From: Armatimonadota bacterium
GTDB lineage: Bacteria > Sysuimicrobiota > Sysuimicrobiia > Sysuimicrobiales > Sysuimicrobiaceae
DNA: 64,000 bases
Direction of reading: 5' to 3'
Assembly: GCA_031460175.1 (NCBI GenBank)
Contig: JAVKGW010000006.1
Coordinates: forward strand, 62,001-126,000
Both the position numbers and the translations under genes were made by a program. Below, in pieces: positions 39,858 to 48,474 of the stretch (the first letter of the stretch is position 1; each line of letters opens with the position of its first letter). The notes under the pieces were generated by a model, which saw nothing but the letters and a program-made list of their open reading frames with translations, ran no database searches and was not told where the DNA came from.

Positions 39858-40861
39858 CCCCGGAGTCCCGCGGGCGCAGGGGGGGCGTGCCGCAAAAAGC
39901 CGTTCTCCCGACACCACCCGATGGTCCGGCGCAACCCCTCCTCCAGGTCCACCTGGGGTCGGTAGCCCAGGACCAGGCGGGCCCGGGTGAGGTCCGGCAC
40001 CCGCCGGGGCGTGTCCTCGAACCGCTGGCCGTATTGGTCCTCGTAGGGCACGAACACGATGCGGGACGCACTGCCCGCGAGGTCCCGGATCAGCTCCGCG
40101 AGCTCGCGGATGCGGATCTCCCGGTCGTTGCCGAGGTTGAAGACCTGTCCTTCCGCCTCCGGAGCCTCCGAGGCCAGCAGCACCCCGGCCACCAGGTCGT
40201 CCACGTAGCAGAAGCAGCGGGATTGTTTGCCGTCCCCGTGCACGGTGAGGTCCTCGCCAAGCAGGGCCTGCCGGATGAACCGGGCCACCACCGTCCCGTA
40301 GCCGTTCTCGTGGATGCGGGGGCCGTACACGTTGAAAAAGCGCAGGATCACCACGGGAAGGCCCTGGGCCGCGTAGGCCCAGGCGAAGTGCTCGTCGATG
40401 GCCTTGGCGCTGCTGTACGACCACCGGCTCACCGTGGTGGGCCCCAGGACCCGGTCGTCGTCCTCCCGCAGGGGCGCCTTCGTCGCCTTCCCGTACACCT
40501 CGCTGGAGCTCGCGAGGACCACCTTCTTCCAGTGCCGGAAGGCGGCCCGCAGCACCGTCTCCGTCCCCTCCACGTTCACCTGGATGGCCTGCAGGGGGTT
40601 CTGCACGATGTACCAAACGCCCACCGCGGCCGCCAGGTGGAACACGAGGTCGCAGGACTCCACGAGCTCGTCCACCACCGCCGGGTTCAGGATGGAGTCG
40701 TTCACGAACCGGAACCGGGGGTTCTCCAGGTGGTGGCGGACGTTCTGGATCCGGCCCGTGGAGAGGTTGTCCAGCACCACCACCTCATCCCCCCGCTCCA
40801 GCAGCCGGTCCACCAAGTGCGACCCGATGAACCCGGCACCACCGGTCACCAGCGCGCGCAT
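39854..40861 (-). CDS. NAD-dependent nucleotide-sugar epimerase/dehydratase
   Basis: 335 residues, extended SDR. VTGGAGFIGSHLVDRLLERG binds NAD, LASSSEVYG and YSSAKAIDEH supply Ser and Tyr-x3-Lys, and RFFNVYGPR is typical. Sequence style resembles UDP-glucuronate decarboxylase or UDP-glucose 4-epimerase relatives; the exact sugar cannot be told. ATG 40861 is the start that places the glycine motif at residue 7; an upstream ATG at 40888 would add nine basic residues. GAGGAGGTCGG gives the ribosome-binding site. Confidence 0.88.
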   Translation of the reverse strand: MRALVTGGAGFIGSHLVDRLLERGDEVVVLDNLSTGRIQNVRHHLENPRFRFVNDSILNPAVVDELVESCDLVFHLAAAVGVWYIVQNPLQAIQVNVEGTETVLRAAFRHWKKVVLASSSEVYGKATKAPLREDDDRVLGPTTVSRWSYSSAKAIDEHFAWAYAAQGLPVVILRFFNVYGPRIHENGYGTVVARFIRQALLGEDLTVHGDGKQSRCFCYVDDLVAGVLLASEAPEAEGQVFNLGNDREIRIRELAELIRDLAGSASRIVFVPYEDQYGQRFEDTPRRVPDLTRARLVLGYRPQVDLEEGLRRTIGWCRENGFLRHAPPAPAGLRG

Positions 40862-40879
40862 CCGACCTCCTCGGGTGTA

Positions 40880-40893
40880 GGGTTTCAAAACCC
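40880..40893. promoter_or_regulatory. Palindrome in epimerase promoter region
   Basis: GGGTTTCAAAACCC is a 14-bp palindrome 19 nt upstream of the epimerase ATG (minus strand), just downstream of a possible TATCCT -10 box. Possible operator. Confidence 0.3.
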
Positions 40894-40997
40894 AGGATAC
40901 GGCGGCCTCCCGGGGAGGCTCATCCCCCGGATGCAGGAAGAAGCCGGATCAGACGGGGGATGCGTACTCCCGTCGGATGGGGTATTCTGGGCGGGCC

Positions 40998-41426
40998 ATG
41001 GACGCCACCCCGCACCTTTTGTTCGGCGCGGCCCTGGGCATGCGGATGCGCAACCCCTTCCTCGCCTTCGCGGCAGGGGTCGCGAGCCATGCGGTCTTGG
41101 ATCTCATCCCCCACGCCAACTACACGGGGTGGCGACCCCTCTCCCCGGCCATGGTACTGGACGTGGCGGTGGCCACAGGTCTGAGCCTCCTCATCGCGCG
41201 CCTCGCTCCCTCGCCCCTCGGGGCCCTGGCGGGTGCCGCGGGCGGTGCCTTCCCGGACGTGGAACGGGTTCTGACGGGGCATGCGAAGGACTTCCTCCGG
41301 CGGCCGCCCTTTGGCCTTCACCAGAACGAGATCCCGCCGCCGTGGGGACTCCTGACGCAGGCCGCGGCGGTGGGGGTGGCGCTGTGGCTCGTGTGGCGGA
41401 ACTCGAAGCGCTCCGTTCCGACTTGA
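40998..41426 (+). CDS. Small membrane protein resembling YdjM-type metal-dependent hydrolases (142 aa)
   Basis: N-terminal PHLLFGAALGMRMR, then AGVASHAVLDLIPHANYTGW with His/Asp residues in the H-x3-D-x3-H style of membrane metal-dependent hydrolases (YdjM-like), and hydrophobic segments (VLDVAVATGLSLLIARLA; LLTQAAAVGVALWLVW). Shorter than YdjM (about 196 residues), so assignment is tentative. A TATTCT box ends 9 nt before the ATG and there is no ribosome-binding site, suggesting a near-leaderless mRNA. Confidence 0.6.
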   Translation: MDATPHLLFGAALGMRMRNPFLAFAAGVASHAVLDLIPHANYTGWRPLSPAMVLDVAVATGLSLLIARLAPSPLGALAGAAGGAFPDVERVLTGHAKDFLRRPPFGLHQNEIPPPWGLLTQAAAVGVALWLVWRNSKRSVPT

Positions 41427-41497
41427 CACCCGCTTTCGGAGCTATGAGATTAATAGGCTGAGTTCAGGTTTGGCCTGAGCTGGCCTACAGGGGAGCC

Positions 41498-42223
41498 GTG
41501 CTGATCGCGGAGGGGCTGCATAAGCGGTTCGGGGGTGTGGCGGCGATCCGGGGGGTGAGCCTGGAGGTCCGCGAGGGGGAGATCGTGGGGCTCGTGGGAC
41601 CGAACGGCGCGGGGAAGACCACCCTCTTCAACCTCCTCACGGGCATGCTGCTCCCGGACGAGGGACGGATCCGCTTCCGGGGCCAGGATCTCACCGGCCC
41701 CCCCTGGCTGCGGGCCCGGCTGGGCATGGGCCGGACCTTCCAGGTGCCGCGGGTCTTCGGCCCTCTCACCTGCCTCGATCACATCCTCCTGGCCGCGGAT
41801 GCCCGGAACGGAGCAGGATCCCCGGCGCAAACCAGAAACCCGGATCCCCGGGATCTTCTCTCCTTCGTGGGGCTGAACGGCCTGGAGCACGTCCCCGCGG
41901 CACTCCTCAACCCCACGCACCGGAAGCTCCTGGAACTCGCCACCGTGCTGGCCACGGGACCCTCCCTGGTCCTGCTGGACGAGCCCATGGCGGGGATGAC
42001 GCCCGTGGAGGTTCAGAACACCATGGGCCTGATCCGGCGGCTGCGGGAGGAACGGGGGATCACCGTGGTGTGGGTGGAGCACCTCATGCACGCGGTCACC
42101 AGGGTCGCGGATCGGATGGTCGTCCTGCATCAGGGCGAGGTGATCGCGGAAGGGCCTCCCGAACAGGTCATGCGGGACTCCAGGGTGGTGGACGTCTACC
42201 TGGGAGAGGGGACGGGCGCATGA
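41498..42223 (+). CDS. livG: Liv-type ABC transporter ATPase (LivG-like) with degenerate signature
   Basis: 241 residues. Walker A GPNGAGKTTLF, Q-loop region, Walker B LVLLDEPMAGM and H-loop VVWVEH are intact, and the order GLVGPNG...LTGMLLPDEGRI fits LivG. The ABC signature, normally LSGGQ or LPYGxQ in LivG, reads LNPTHRKLLELA, without the glycine and serine. One composite ATP site should therefore be weak, as in asymmetric ABC transporters. GTG start; its stop overlaps the livF ATG. A TTGACA box overlaps the preceding stop (41423-41428), 70 nt upstream, though no well-spaced -10 box is obvious. Confidence 0.9.
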   Translation: MLIAEGLHKRFGGVAAIRGVSLEVREGEIVGLVGPNGAGKTTLFNLLTGMLLPDEGRIRFRGQDLTGPPWLRARLGMGRTFQVPRVFGPLTCLDHILLAADARNGAGSPAQTRNPDPRDLLSFVGLNGLEHVPAALLNPTHRKLLELATVLATGPSLVLLDEPMAGMTPVEVQNTMGLIRRLREERGITVVWVEHLMHAVTRVADRMVVLHQGEVIAEGPPEQVMRDSRVVDVYLGEGTGA

Positions 42224-42948
42224 CCGAGCCCCTCCTGCGGGTGGAGCACCTGCATGCGGGCTACGGGGCCCTCTCCGTGGTCTGGGACGTCAGCCTGGTG
42301 GTGCATCCCGGGGAGTGGGTGGTGGTCCTGGGCCCCAACGGCGCGGGCAAGACCACCCTCTTCCGGGCCCTGGCCGGGGTGCGGTCGAACGGTCTCCGGG
42401 TCAGTGCCGGGAAAGTGATGGTCCGGGATCGGCCCCTGGTGCCCCTGGATGGATACCACCGGGCGCGGGCGGGCATCGCGTACGTCCCCGAGGGGCGGCA
42501 CGTGTTCCCGGGGCTCACGGTGCAGGAGAACCTGGAGCTCGCGGGCGCGGTCTGCCTGGATCGGCGGGAGCGGCCGCGGGCCATGGAGGAAGTGTTCCGT
42601 CTCCTGCCGGTCCTCGGGGAGCGGCGACGGCAGCTGGCGGGCACCCTCTCCGGCGGAGAGCAGCAGATGCTGGCCATCGGGCGGGCCCTCATGCAGCGGC
42701 CCGCCCTGCTGATCCTGGATGAGCCCAGCCAGGGGCTCGCCCCGAAGGTGGTGCTGGCCCTGTACGAGTTTCTCTCCCGCCTGCGGGAGCGGGGGGTGAC
42801 CCTGCTCATGGCGGAGCAGAACGTCCGCGAGGCCCTCCGCCTGGCCAGTCGGGCCTACGTCCTGGAGCACGGGCGGGTGGTGCGGGAAGGGCCAAGCGAG
42901 GCGTTGATGGAGGACGAGACCCTGCGCAGGGCGTTTCTGGGCGTGTGA
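42220..42948 (+). CDS. livF: Liv-type ABC transporter ATPase (LivF-like)
   Basis: 242 residues with intact Walker A GPNGAGKTTLF, signature LSGGEQQMLAIGRAL, Walker B LLILDEPSQGLAPK and H-loop; YVPEGRHVFPGLTVQENL is the diagnostic LivF sequence. Starts with an ATGA overlap on livG. Together they energise the uptake of branched-chain amino acids or, as often in such operons, other amides or aromatic acids. Canonical motifs make this subunit the likely main ATPase. Confidence 0.93.
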   Translation: MTEPLLRVEHLHAGYGALSVVWDVSLVVHPGEWVVVLGPNGAGKTTLFRALAGVRSNGLRVSAGKVMVRDRPLVPLDGYHRARAGIAYVPEGRHVFPGLTVQENLELAGAVCLDRRERPRAMEEVFRLLPVLGERRRQLAGTLSGGEQQMLAIGRALMQRPALLILDEPSQGLAPKVVLALYEFLSRLRERGVTLLMAEQNVREALRLASRAYVLEHGRVVREGPSEALMEDETLRRAFLGV

Positions 42949-42999
42949 GGGATCGGGCTTCCGGCACCGGAAACTCCAAATAAAGGGGGGAGAAACAAC

Positions 43000-44235
43000 A
43001 TGGCGCACCGCATGGATCGGAGGCAGTTCCTGAGGGTGGCGGCGGGGGCCACGGCCACGGCCCTGCTGCCCCACTCCTGGGCGAGGGCGCAGGCGAGGCC
43101 CGTGCGGGTGGGGTTCGCCATCTCGGAGACGGGGCCGTACGCCATCGGAGCACGGCTCACGCAGATCCCCAACTACTACCTGTGGCGGGACGAGGTCAAC
43201 GCCCGGGGAGGGCTGCTGGTTCGCGGGGAAGGGCGCCGTCCCATCGAGTTCGTGAACTACGACGACCGCAGCGACATCGGAACCGCGGTGCGGCTGTTCG
43301 AGAAGCTCATCCGGGAGGACCGCGTGGACCTGGTTCTTCCCCCCTGGGGGACGGCCATGCACTTCGCGGTGGCGCCCGTGGTGAGCCGGCTGGGGTACGT
43401 GCTCCTGGGGATCACGGTAGGCTCCCTGCGGATCCGGGAGTTGGGGGCGGAGAACTTCTTTGCCCTCCTCCCTCAACCGGATTCCGTCACCATCAGCATC
43501 GTCCAGTTCCTGCGGGAGGTGCGGGAGCGCCACGGGTACAACCGGGTGGCCCTCCTGCACGTGGCGGACCTCCACGGCGTGGAGCACCAGACCGCCATCG
43601 TGCCCCTGCTGAGGCGGGAGCGGTTCGAGATCGTGGAAGACCGGAGCTATCCCCTCACGGTCACGGACCTCTCGGATGTCCTGCGGACGATCCAGGCCCG
43701 CCGGCCGGAGATTTTGGTGGCCTTCAACTACCCTGCGGATGGCAATCTGATCGTGCAGCAGTCCATCGCCCTGCGCTTTAACCCTCCCGTCATGATTTTG
43801 GGTGTAGGGGCTTTCTTCCAGGAATTCGCCCAGCAGTTCGGGAGGAACGTGGAGGGGATCATCTGTCACCAGGCGGCCTGGAGCCCGAAGCTCAAGATCC
43901 CCGGAGCCCGGGAGTACTACGAGGCCTTTCGGAGGAAGTTCGGGCGGAACCCCGACCACGCGGGAAGCTCGCTCGTCTACCAGAGCCTGAAGATGCTGGA
44001 GCAGGCCATCGCGGAGGTGGGTCTGGACCAGCGGCGCATCAAGGAGTACCTGGAGCGGCATGAGTTCAACGGCCCGTGGGGTCCCGTGAAGTTCGAACGC
44101 GGGATCAACCGGGCGGGGAACTACGTGGGGAGGCCGAACCGGCTGGGCCAGTGGCAGCCAAGCGGGTACGAGGTCATCTGGCCCTCGGAGTACGCCACCG
44201 CGCGGCCCATCATCCCGAAACCCGCCTGGAAGTGA
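43000..44235 (+). CDS. Liv-type periplasmic substrate-binding protein (Tat-exported)
   Basis: 411 residues. The N-terminus DRRQFLRVAAGATATALLP is a twin-arginine signal (RRxFL), then VRVGFAISETGPYAIGA starts the Leu/Ile/Val-binding fold; VALLHVADLHGVEHQ and LVAFNYPADGNLIVQQ follow the family plan. Tat export implies folding, or cofactor or ligand loading, before export. ATG has GGGGGGAG upstream. Unlike most liv operons it sits between the ATPase and permease genes. Ligand unknown. Confidence 0.9.
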   Translation: MAHRMDRRQFLRVAAGATATALLPHSWARAQARPVRVGFAISETGPYAIGARLTQIPNYYLWRDEVNARGGLLVRGEGRRPIEFVNYDDRSDIGTAVRLFEKLIREDRVDLVLPPWGTAMHFAVAPVVSRLGYVLLGITVGSLRIRELGAENFFALLPQPDSVTISIVQFLREVRERHGYNRVALLHVADLHGVEHQTAIVPLLRRERFEIVEDRSYPLTVTDLSDVLRTIQARRPEILVAFNYPADGNLIVQQSIALRFNPPVMILGVGAFFQEFAQQFGRNVEGIICHQAAWSPKLKIPGAREYYEAFRRKFGRNPDHAGSSLVYQSLKMLEQAIAEVGLDQRRIKEYLERHEFNGPWGPVKFERGINRAGNYVGRPNRLGQWQPSGYEVIWPSEYATARPIIPKPAWK

Positions 44236-44240
44236 CGGGG

Positions 44241-45149
44241 ATGGACCTGCGGCTGTTCCTCGAGATCGGGGCCGGGGGGGTGCTCCTGGGGGGGCTGTAT
44301 GCCCTGATCGCCGCGGGCCTGAACCTGCAGTACGGTCTCATGCGGGTGCTCAACGTGGCCCACGGCGAGTTCGTGATGCTGGGCGCGTACGTGACGTACA
44401 CCCTGTACACCTCCCTGGGCCTGAGTCCCCTCCTGGGATTGGTCCTGCAGCTCCCGCTGTTCTTCCTCCTGGGCTGGGGCATCTACGGCGTGGTGTATCG
44501 AGGGGTGCTGGAGCAGGGAGGAGGCCCCGCGCAGCTGGAGGCCAACTCCCTGCTCCTGTCCTTCGGGCTCCTTTTCATCCTGGAGAACCTGGCCCTGGTG
44601 GTGTGGGGTCCGTCCCTCCGGGGGTATCAGTACCTGCACCGTCCCGTCTCCGTCTTCGGGACCCTCTTCCCTGTGAACCGCCTGGTGGCCCTGGGGGTGG
44701 CGTTGCTGCTGACCGTTTTGCTCCTCGGATTCCTGCACCGGACCGCTCTGGGGACGGCCCTGCGGGCCCTGATGCAGGATCCGGAAGGGGCGGAGGCGGT
44801 GGGATTGCCCCTCGTGCGCCTCCATGGCTTCAGCTTCGGCCTGGGCTGTGCCCTCGCAGGTCTCACGGGGGCGCTCGTGAGCATGCTGTTCACCCTGACG
44901 CCGAGCATCGGGATGCCGTACACCATCACGGCCCTGGTGGTGATCATCCTGGGGGGCTTGGGGAGCGTGGCCGGAAGCCTGCTCGGGGGCCTCCTCCTGG
45001 GCGTACTGGAAGCCCTGGGCGCCTATGTGGTGGGCGCGGACCTGCGCACGGCCCTCACCTACGCCCTCCTGGTGGCAGTACTCCTGTTCCGGCCGTACGG
45101 GTTGTTCCAGGCGAAGACCCGCTCCCCGGGGCAGGCTGCGGGAGGGTAG
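44241..45149 (+). CDS. livH: Liv-type ABC permease (LivH-like)
   Basis: 302 residues, about eight membrane helices. GGLYALIAAGLNLQYGLMRV and LNVAHGEFVMLGAYVTY are the LivH hallmark, and TALRALMQDPEGAEAVGLPL is the cytoplasmic EAA-like coupling loop. Starts 5 nt after the binding protein, with weak GACGGGG as ribosome-binding site. Works with the LivM-like subunit as the membrane channel. Confidence 0.92.
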   Translation: MDLRLFLEIGAGGVLLGGLYALIAAGLNLQYGLMRVLNVAHGEFVMLGAYVTYTLYTSLGLSPLLGLVLQLPLFFLLGWGIYGVVYRGVLEQGGGPAQLEANSLLLSFGLLFILENLALVVWGPSLRGYQYLHRPVSVFGTLFPVNRLVALGVALLLTVLLLGFLHRTALGTALRALMQDPEGAEAVGLPLVRLHGFSFGLGCALAGLTGALVSMLFTLTPSIGMPYTITALVVIILGGLGSVAGSLLGGLLLGVLEALGAYVVGADLRTALTYALLVAVLLFRPYGLFQAKTRSPGQAAGG

Positions 45150-45151
45150 CT

Positions 45152-46144
45152 TTGACAGCGCGCGGATCGGTCCGTCCGGCCTGGCTGGTGGCGCTCGGCG
45201 GCCTGGGAGCCTTGGTGTCCCTTCCCCTGTGGGCCTCCTCCTACGTGGTGGGGCTCCTCCAGGCGCTCTTCGCCTACGTGGCCCTCGCGAGTGCCTGGGC
45301 GCTGTTCAGCGGCCTCAGCGGGTACTTCTCCCTGGGGAGCGCGGCCTTCTTCGGGGTGGGGACGTACGCCACCTTCCTGCTGGCGGCCGCGGTGGGCTGG
45401 ATCCCCTCCATCTTCCTGGGAGCGGCCGTGGGAGGACTGGTGGCCCTGGCGGTGGGAGGGGTTTCCCTCCGGCTCCGGGGACCGTACTTCGCCATCCTGA
45501 CCTTCGGCCTCAGCGAGCTCGTGCGCTATCTGGCCTTGGGCTACGAGATGCGGTTTTCGAAGACCGTGGGGCGGGTGCTCATCCTCCCCGTGGACGTGGG
45601 AGGGGTGTACCTCGCGGTGTTGGCCGTGGCCGTGGTGGCGGTGGGGCTCAGCAGGTGGCTGTACGGCAACCGGTACGGTCGTCTGCTGGCGGCCATCGGG
45701 GCGGATGAGGAGCGCCTGGAATCCCTGGGCTTCCGCACCACGGGTCTGAAGGTGCTCATGTTCGCGGTGAGCGGAGCCCTCTCCGCGGCGGTGGGGGGCG
45801 CCCTGGCGCCCCGGTGGACCTACATCGATCCCCACATCGCCTTCAGCCCGCTCATCTCCTTCCAGACGGTCCTCATGGCCCTGCTGGGAGGGGTGACGCG
45901 GTGGTGGGGACCGCCGCTGGGAGCCCTGGCCCTGGGTCTGGTCAGCGAGTTCCTGTCCATCCGGTTCCGCTACCTGTACCTCATCCTGCTGGGTCTGTTG
46001 CTGATCGCCCTGGTCCGGTTCTGGCCTCGGGGGCTCGTGGAGGTGGAAGAGCAGGTCCGGCGCTGGAGGAGCCGGAGGCTCCTACTGGGAAAGGAGAGGC
46101 GGACCGAACTCCAACCCGGGTGGGGCGCGGAGTCGGATCCGTAG
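45152..46144 (+). CDS. livM: Liv-type ABC permease (LivM-like)
   Basis: 330 residues, about ten hydrophobic helices. FSGLSGYFSLGSAAFFGVGT and LAAIGADEERLESLGF are LivM signatures. TTG at 45152 is the start: GGGAGG lies just upstream and it begins 2 nt after livH; no ATG or GTG is available. The last 35 residues form a basic cytoplasmic tail (RWRSRRLLLGKERR). Convergent with the EPS operon across only 18 bp with no clear terminator. Confidence 0.9.
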   Translation: MTARGSVRPAWLVALGGLGALVSLPLWASSYVVGLLQALFAYVALASAWALFSGLSGYFSLGSAAFFGVGTYATFLLAAAVGWIPSIFLGAAVGGLVALAVGGVSLRLRGPYFAILTFGLSELVRYLALGYEMRFSKTVGRVLILPVDVGGVYLAVLAVAVVAVGLSRWLYGNRYGRLLAAIGADEERLESLGFRTTGLKVLMFAVSGALSAAVGGALAPRWTYIDPHIAFSPLISFQTVLMALLGGVTRWWGPPLGALALGLVSEFLSIRFRYLYLILLGLLLIALVRFWPRGLVEVEEQVRRWRSRRLLLGKERRTELQPGWGAESDP

Positions 46145-46162
46145 CAGGCACGGGAACCTCGC

Positions 46163-47326
46163 TCAGAAGCCTTTCGCCCGCAGGAGCCGTTCGTACAGGG
46201 CTTCGAGCCGGTCCACCATGGCCTCCACCCCGTAAACTTCCGCGTCCTGCCTGGCGGCTCTGCCAAACTCCCGCATCCGCTCCGGGTGCAGGAACAGGTC
46301 CGTGACGGCCCGGGCCAGGGCCTCGGGGTCTCCGGGAGGGACCAGCACGCCGTTGCGGTCCGGCCGCACCACGTCCACAAGCCCGCTCACCGCGCTCGCG
46401 ACCACGGGCTTCCCCGCCGCCATGGCCTCCACCGCGGCCTTCCCCATCCCCTCGTTGAGGGAGGGCTGGACCGCCACCTCGAAGAGCGGCACGATCTCCG
46501 CCACGTCCCGCCGCAGCCCCAAAAACCGGACGGCGCCGTCCACCCCGAGCTCCCGGGCCCGCCGCTCCAGCTGCGGCCGCAGCTCCCCGTCGCCCACGAA
46601 CACCACCACCGCCTCGGGCACGCGCTCCCGGATGCGGGGGACGGCCTCCAGGAGCACCTGCACCCCCTTTACGGGCACGAGGCGCGCCACGCACCCGATG
46701 ATCCGGGCCCGGTCCGGAAGCCCCAACTCCTGTCGCTTTGCTCCCGGGTTGACCGCGGGGGGGCAGAACCGGGAGAGATCTACCCCACTGTGGATCACCT
46801 CCAACTGCTCCGGACGACCCACTCCGAGCCGCAAGTGGTCTGCCCGCTCCGCCTCCGTGAGGCAGACGATGGCGTCCGTCCACCGAGCCAGGGCCGCCTC
46901 CACCCTCCGCAGGGCCTTCGACCCCAGGGGTCCCAGGTACCCGTGGAAGGCGTGGCCGTGGGGCGTGTGGACCACCACAGGCGCACCCGCCCACCGGGCC
47001 GCGATCCGGCCCAGGATCCCCGCTTTCGTGGTGTGGGTGTGCACGAGGTGGTATCGGCCCTGTCGCATCAGCCGGTAGAGCTTCCCTAGGGCCACGGGGT
47101 CCTTGAGGGGGTGGGGTGACCGCGTGAGTTCCGGGATCCGCACGAACACCACGTCCTCGGGGACTTCGGACTCCAGACTTCCCTCCGGTCCGAGGCTCGG
47201 ACCGCTCGCGAGGGTGAGCTCGTAACGGTTGCGGTCGAGGGAGCGGACGGTGAGGAGGGTGTTCTCCTGGGCCCCGCCCACCACGAGGCGCGTGATCACG
47301 TGCAGCACCCGGATCCTCCGGCTCAC
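46163..47326 (-). CDS. Family 4 glycosyltransferase
   Basis: 387 residues, GT-B fold. RVLHVITRLVVGGAQENTLL is the N-terminal acceptor motif, VHTHTTKAGILGRIAAR the second, and NEGMGKAAVEAMAAGKPVVA carries the E-x7-E donor motif. GTG at 47326 overlaps the upstream stop (GTGA). Last gene of the EPS operon in this window. Sugar specificity unknown. Confidence 0.92.
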   Translation of the reverse strand: MSRRIRVLHVITRLVVGGAQENTLLTVRSLDRNRYELTLASGPSLGPEGSLESEVPEDVVFVRIPELTRSPHPLKDPVALGKLYRLMRQGRYHLVHTHTTKAGILGRIAARWAGAPVVVHTPHGHAFHGYLGPLGSKALRRVEAALARWTDAIVCLTEAERADHLRLGVGRPEQLEVIHSGVDLSRFCPPAVNPGAKRQELGLPDRARIIGCVARLVPVKGVQVLLEAVPRIRERVPEAVVVFVGDGELRPQLERRARELGVDGAVRFLGLRRDVAEIVPLFEVAVQPSLNEGMGKAAVEAMAAGKPVVASAVSGLVDVVRPDRNGVLVPPGDPEALARAVTDLFLHPERMREFGRAARQDAEVYGVEAMVDRLEALYERLLRAKGF

Positions 47327-48474
47327 GGCGCCGCCTCCAGCGCCTCGCTCCACACCCGGCGCACCGCCTCCGCCCACGCGGCCTCCATCCGCTCCGCCCG
47401 GGCCCTTCCCGCCTCCCCCATCCGACGGCGGAGCTCGGGATCCCGGAGGAGCCTTCCGAGGGCCCGGACGAGCTCACCGGGGTCTTCGGGGTCCACGAGC
47501 CATCCCGTGACCCCGTCCTCTACCGCCTCCGCCACCCCGCCGCTCTTCCCGCCGATCACGGGCTTCCCACAGGCCCCCGCCTCTAAGAACACCGTCCCGA
47601 ACCCCTCGATCCCGTCCCTCGCTTTAAGCGTCCGGCTCGGCATCACGAACACCTCGCAGGCGGCATATAACCCGGGCAGGTCCTCCTCCGGGACGTACCC
47701 CGCGAAGATGACCCGGCCTCCGACCCCCAGTTCCTCCGCGAGCCGGCGCAGCCGGTCTTCCTCGGGCCCCGTGCCCGCGATCACGTACCGGACGGGCCCC
47801 AACTCCTCCCCCAGGGCCGCGAGGGCCCGGATGACGAGATCGTGCCCCTTGCGTGGCACGAGCCTTCCTACGGTGAGCACCACCCGGCAATCCCGCAGTC
47901 CGTATCGCTCCCGCACGCTCCGGGGATCCAGGTCGGGCCGGAACCGGCGGGTGTCGGCAACGGGCGGGAGGACCTCCGTCCTTCTGGGTCGCATTCCCAG
48001 GGCCCCGTAGTGATCCAGGGTGAAGCGACTGTTGGCCACCACGAGGATCGCCCCCTCCACCACCCCCCGTGCCAGTCTCCGCACCGCCCGGCTTCGCATG
48101 TACGGCGCCATCTCCCCGCCGTGCAGGTAGAGGACGTAGGGGATGCGGTGCCACCGCCGGAGGAGGAGGCCCACGATCCCGAGGTACAGGTGCCCGATGT
48201 GGAGCACCCGGATGTCGTCGGAGCGCACGAGCTGGCGGGCGGCGAGGAGCATGCGGCCGATCTGCACCATCCGGGCCGCGGGATGCGGGGAGGTCGGCAC
48301 CCGGACCCGCACGATGGGGTAGTGCTCGTGGAGGTCGAAGAGGACGTCGTCCGGGAGATGGGGGGCCAGGACCATCACCCGGTCGGGCGGCACGGCCCGG
48401 CAGATGTGGGCATACAGCCGCGCCTCCCCGCCCACCATGGGCGGGAAGTCATTGGTGAGGAAAAGGCCCCGCAT
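47323..48474 (-). CDS. Family 4 glycosyltransferase
   Basis: 383 residues. LTNDFPPMVGGEARLYAHI at the N-terminus, VLTVGRLVPRKGHDLVIRAL for the donor domain and EGFGTVFLEAGACGKPVIGG for the E-x7-E motif define a GT4 enzyme of the mannosyl/glucosyl type. Start overlaps the 3' end of the PaaK-like gene by 26 bp. Cytoplasmic or peripheral on the inner membrane, extending the EPS repeat unit (inferred). Confidence 0.92.
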   Translation of the reverse strand: MRGLFLTNDFPPMVGGEARLYAHICRAVPPDRVMVLAPHLPDDVLFDLHEHYPIVRVRVPTSPHPAARMVQIGRMLLAARQLVRSDDIRVLHIGHLYLGIVGLLLRRWHRIPYVLYLHGGEMAPYMRSRAVRRLARGVVEGAILVVANSRFTLDHYGALGMRPRRTEVLPPVADTRRFRPDLDPRSVRERYGLRDCRVVLTVGRLVPRKGHDLVIRALAALGEELGPVRYVIAGTGPEEDRLRRLAEELGVGGRVIFAGYVPEEDLPGLYAACEVFVMPSRTLKARDGIEGFGTVFLEAGACGKPVIGGKSGGVAEAVEDGVTGWLVDPEDPGELVRALGRLLRDPELRRRMGEAGRARAERMEAAWAEAVRRVWSEALEAAP

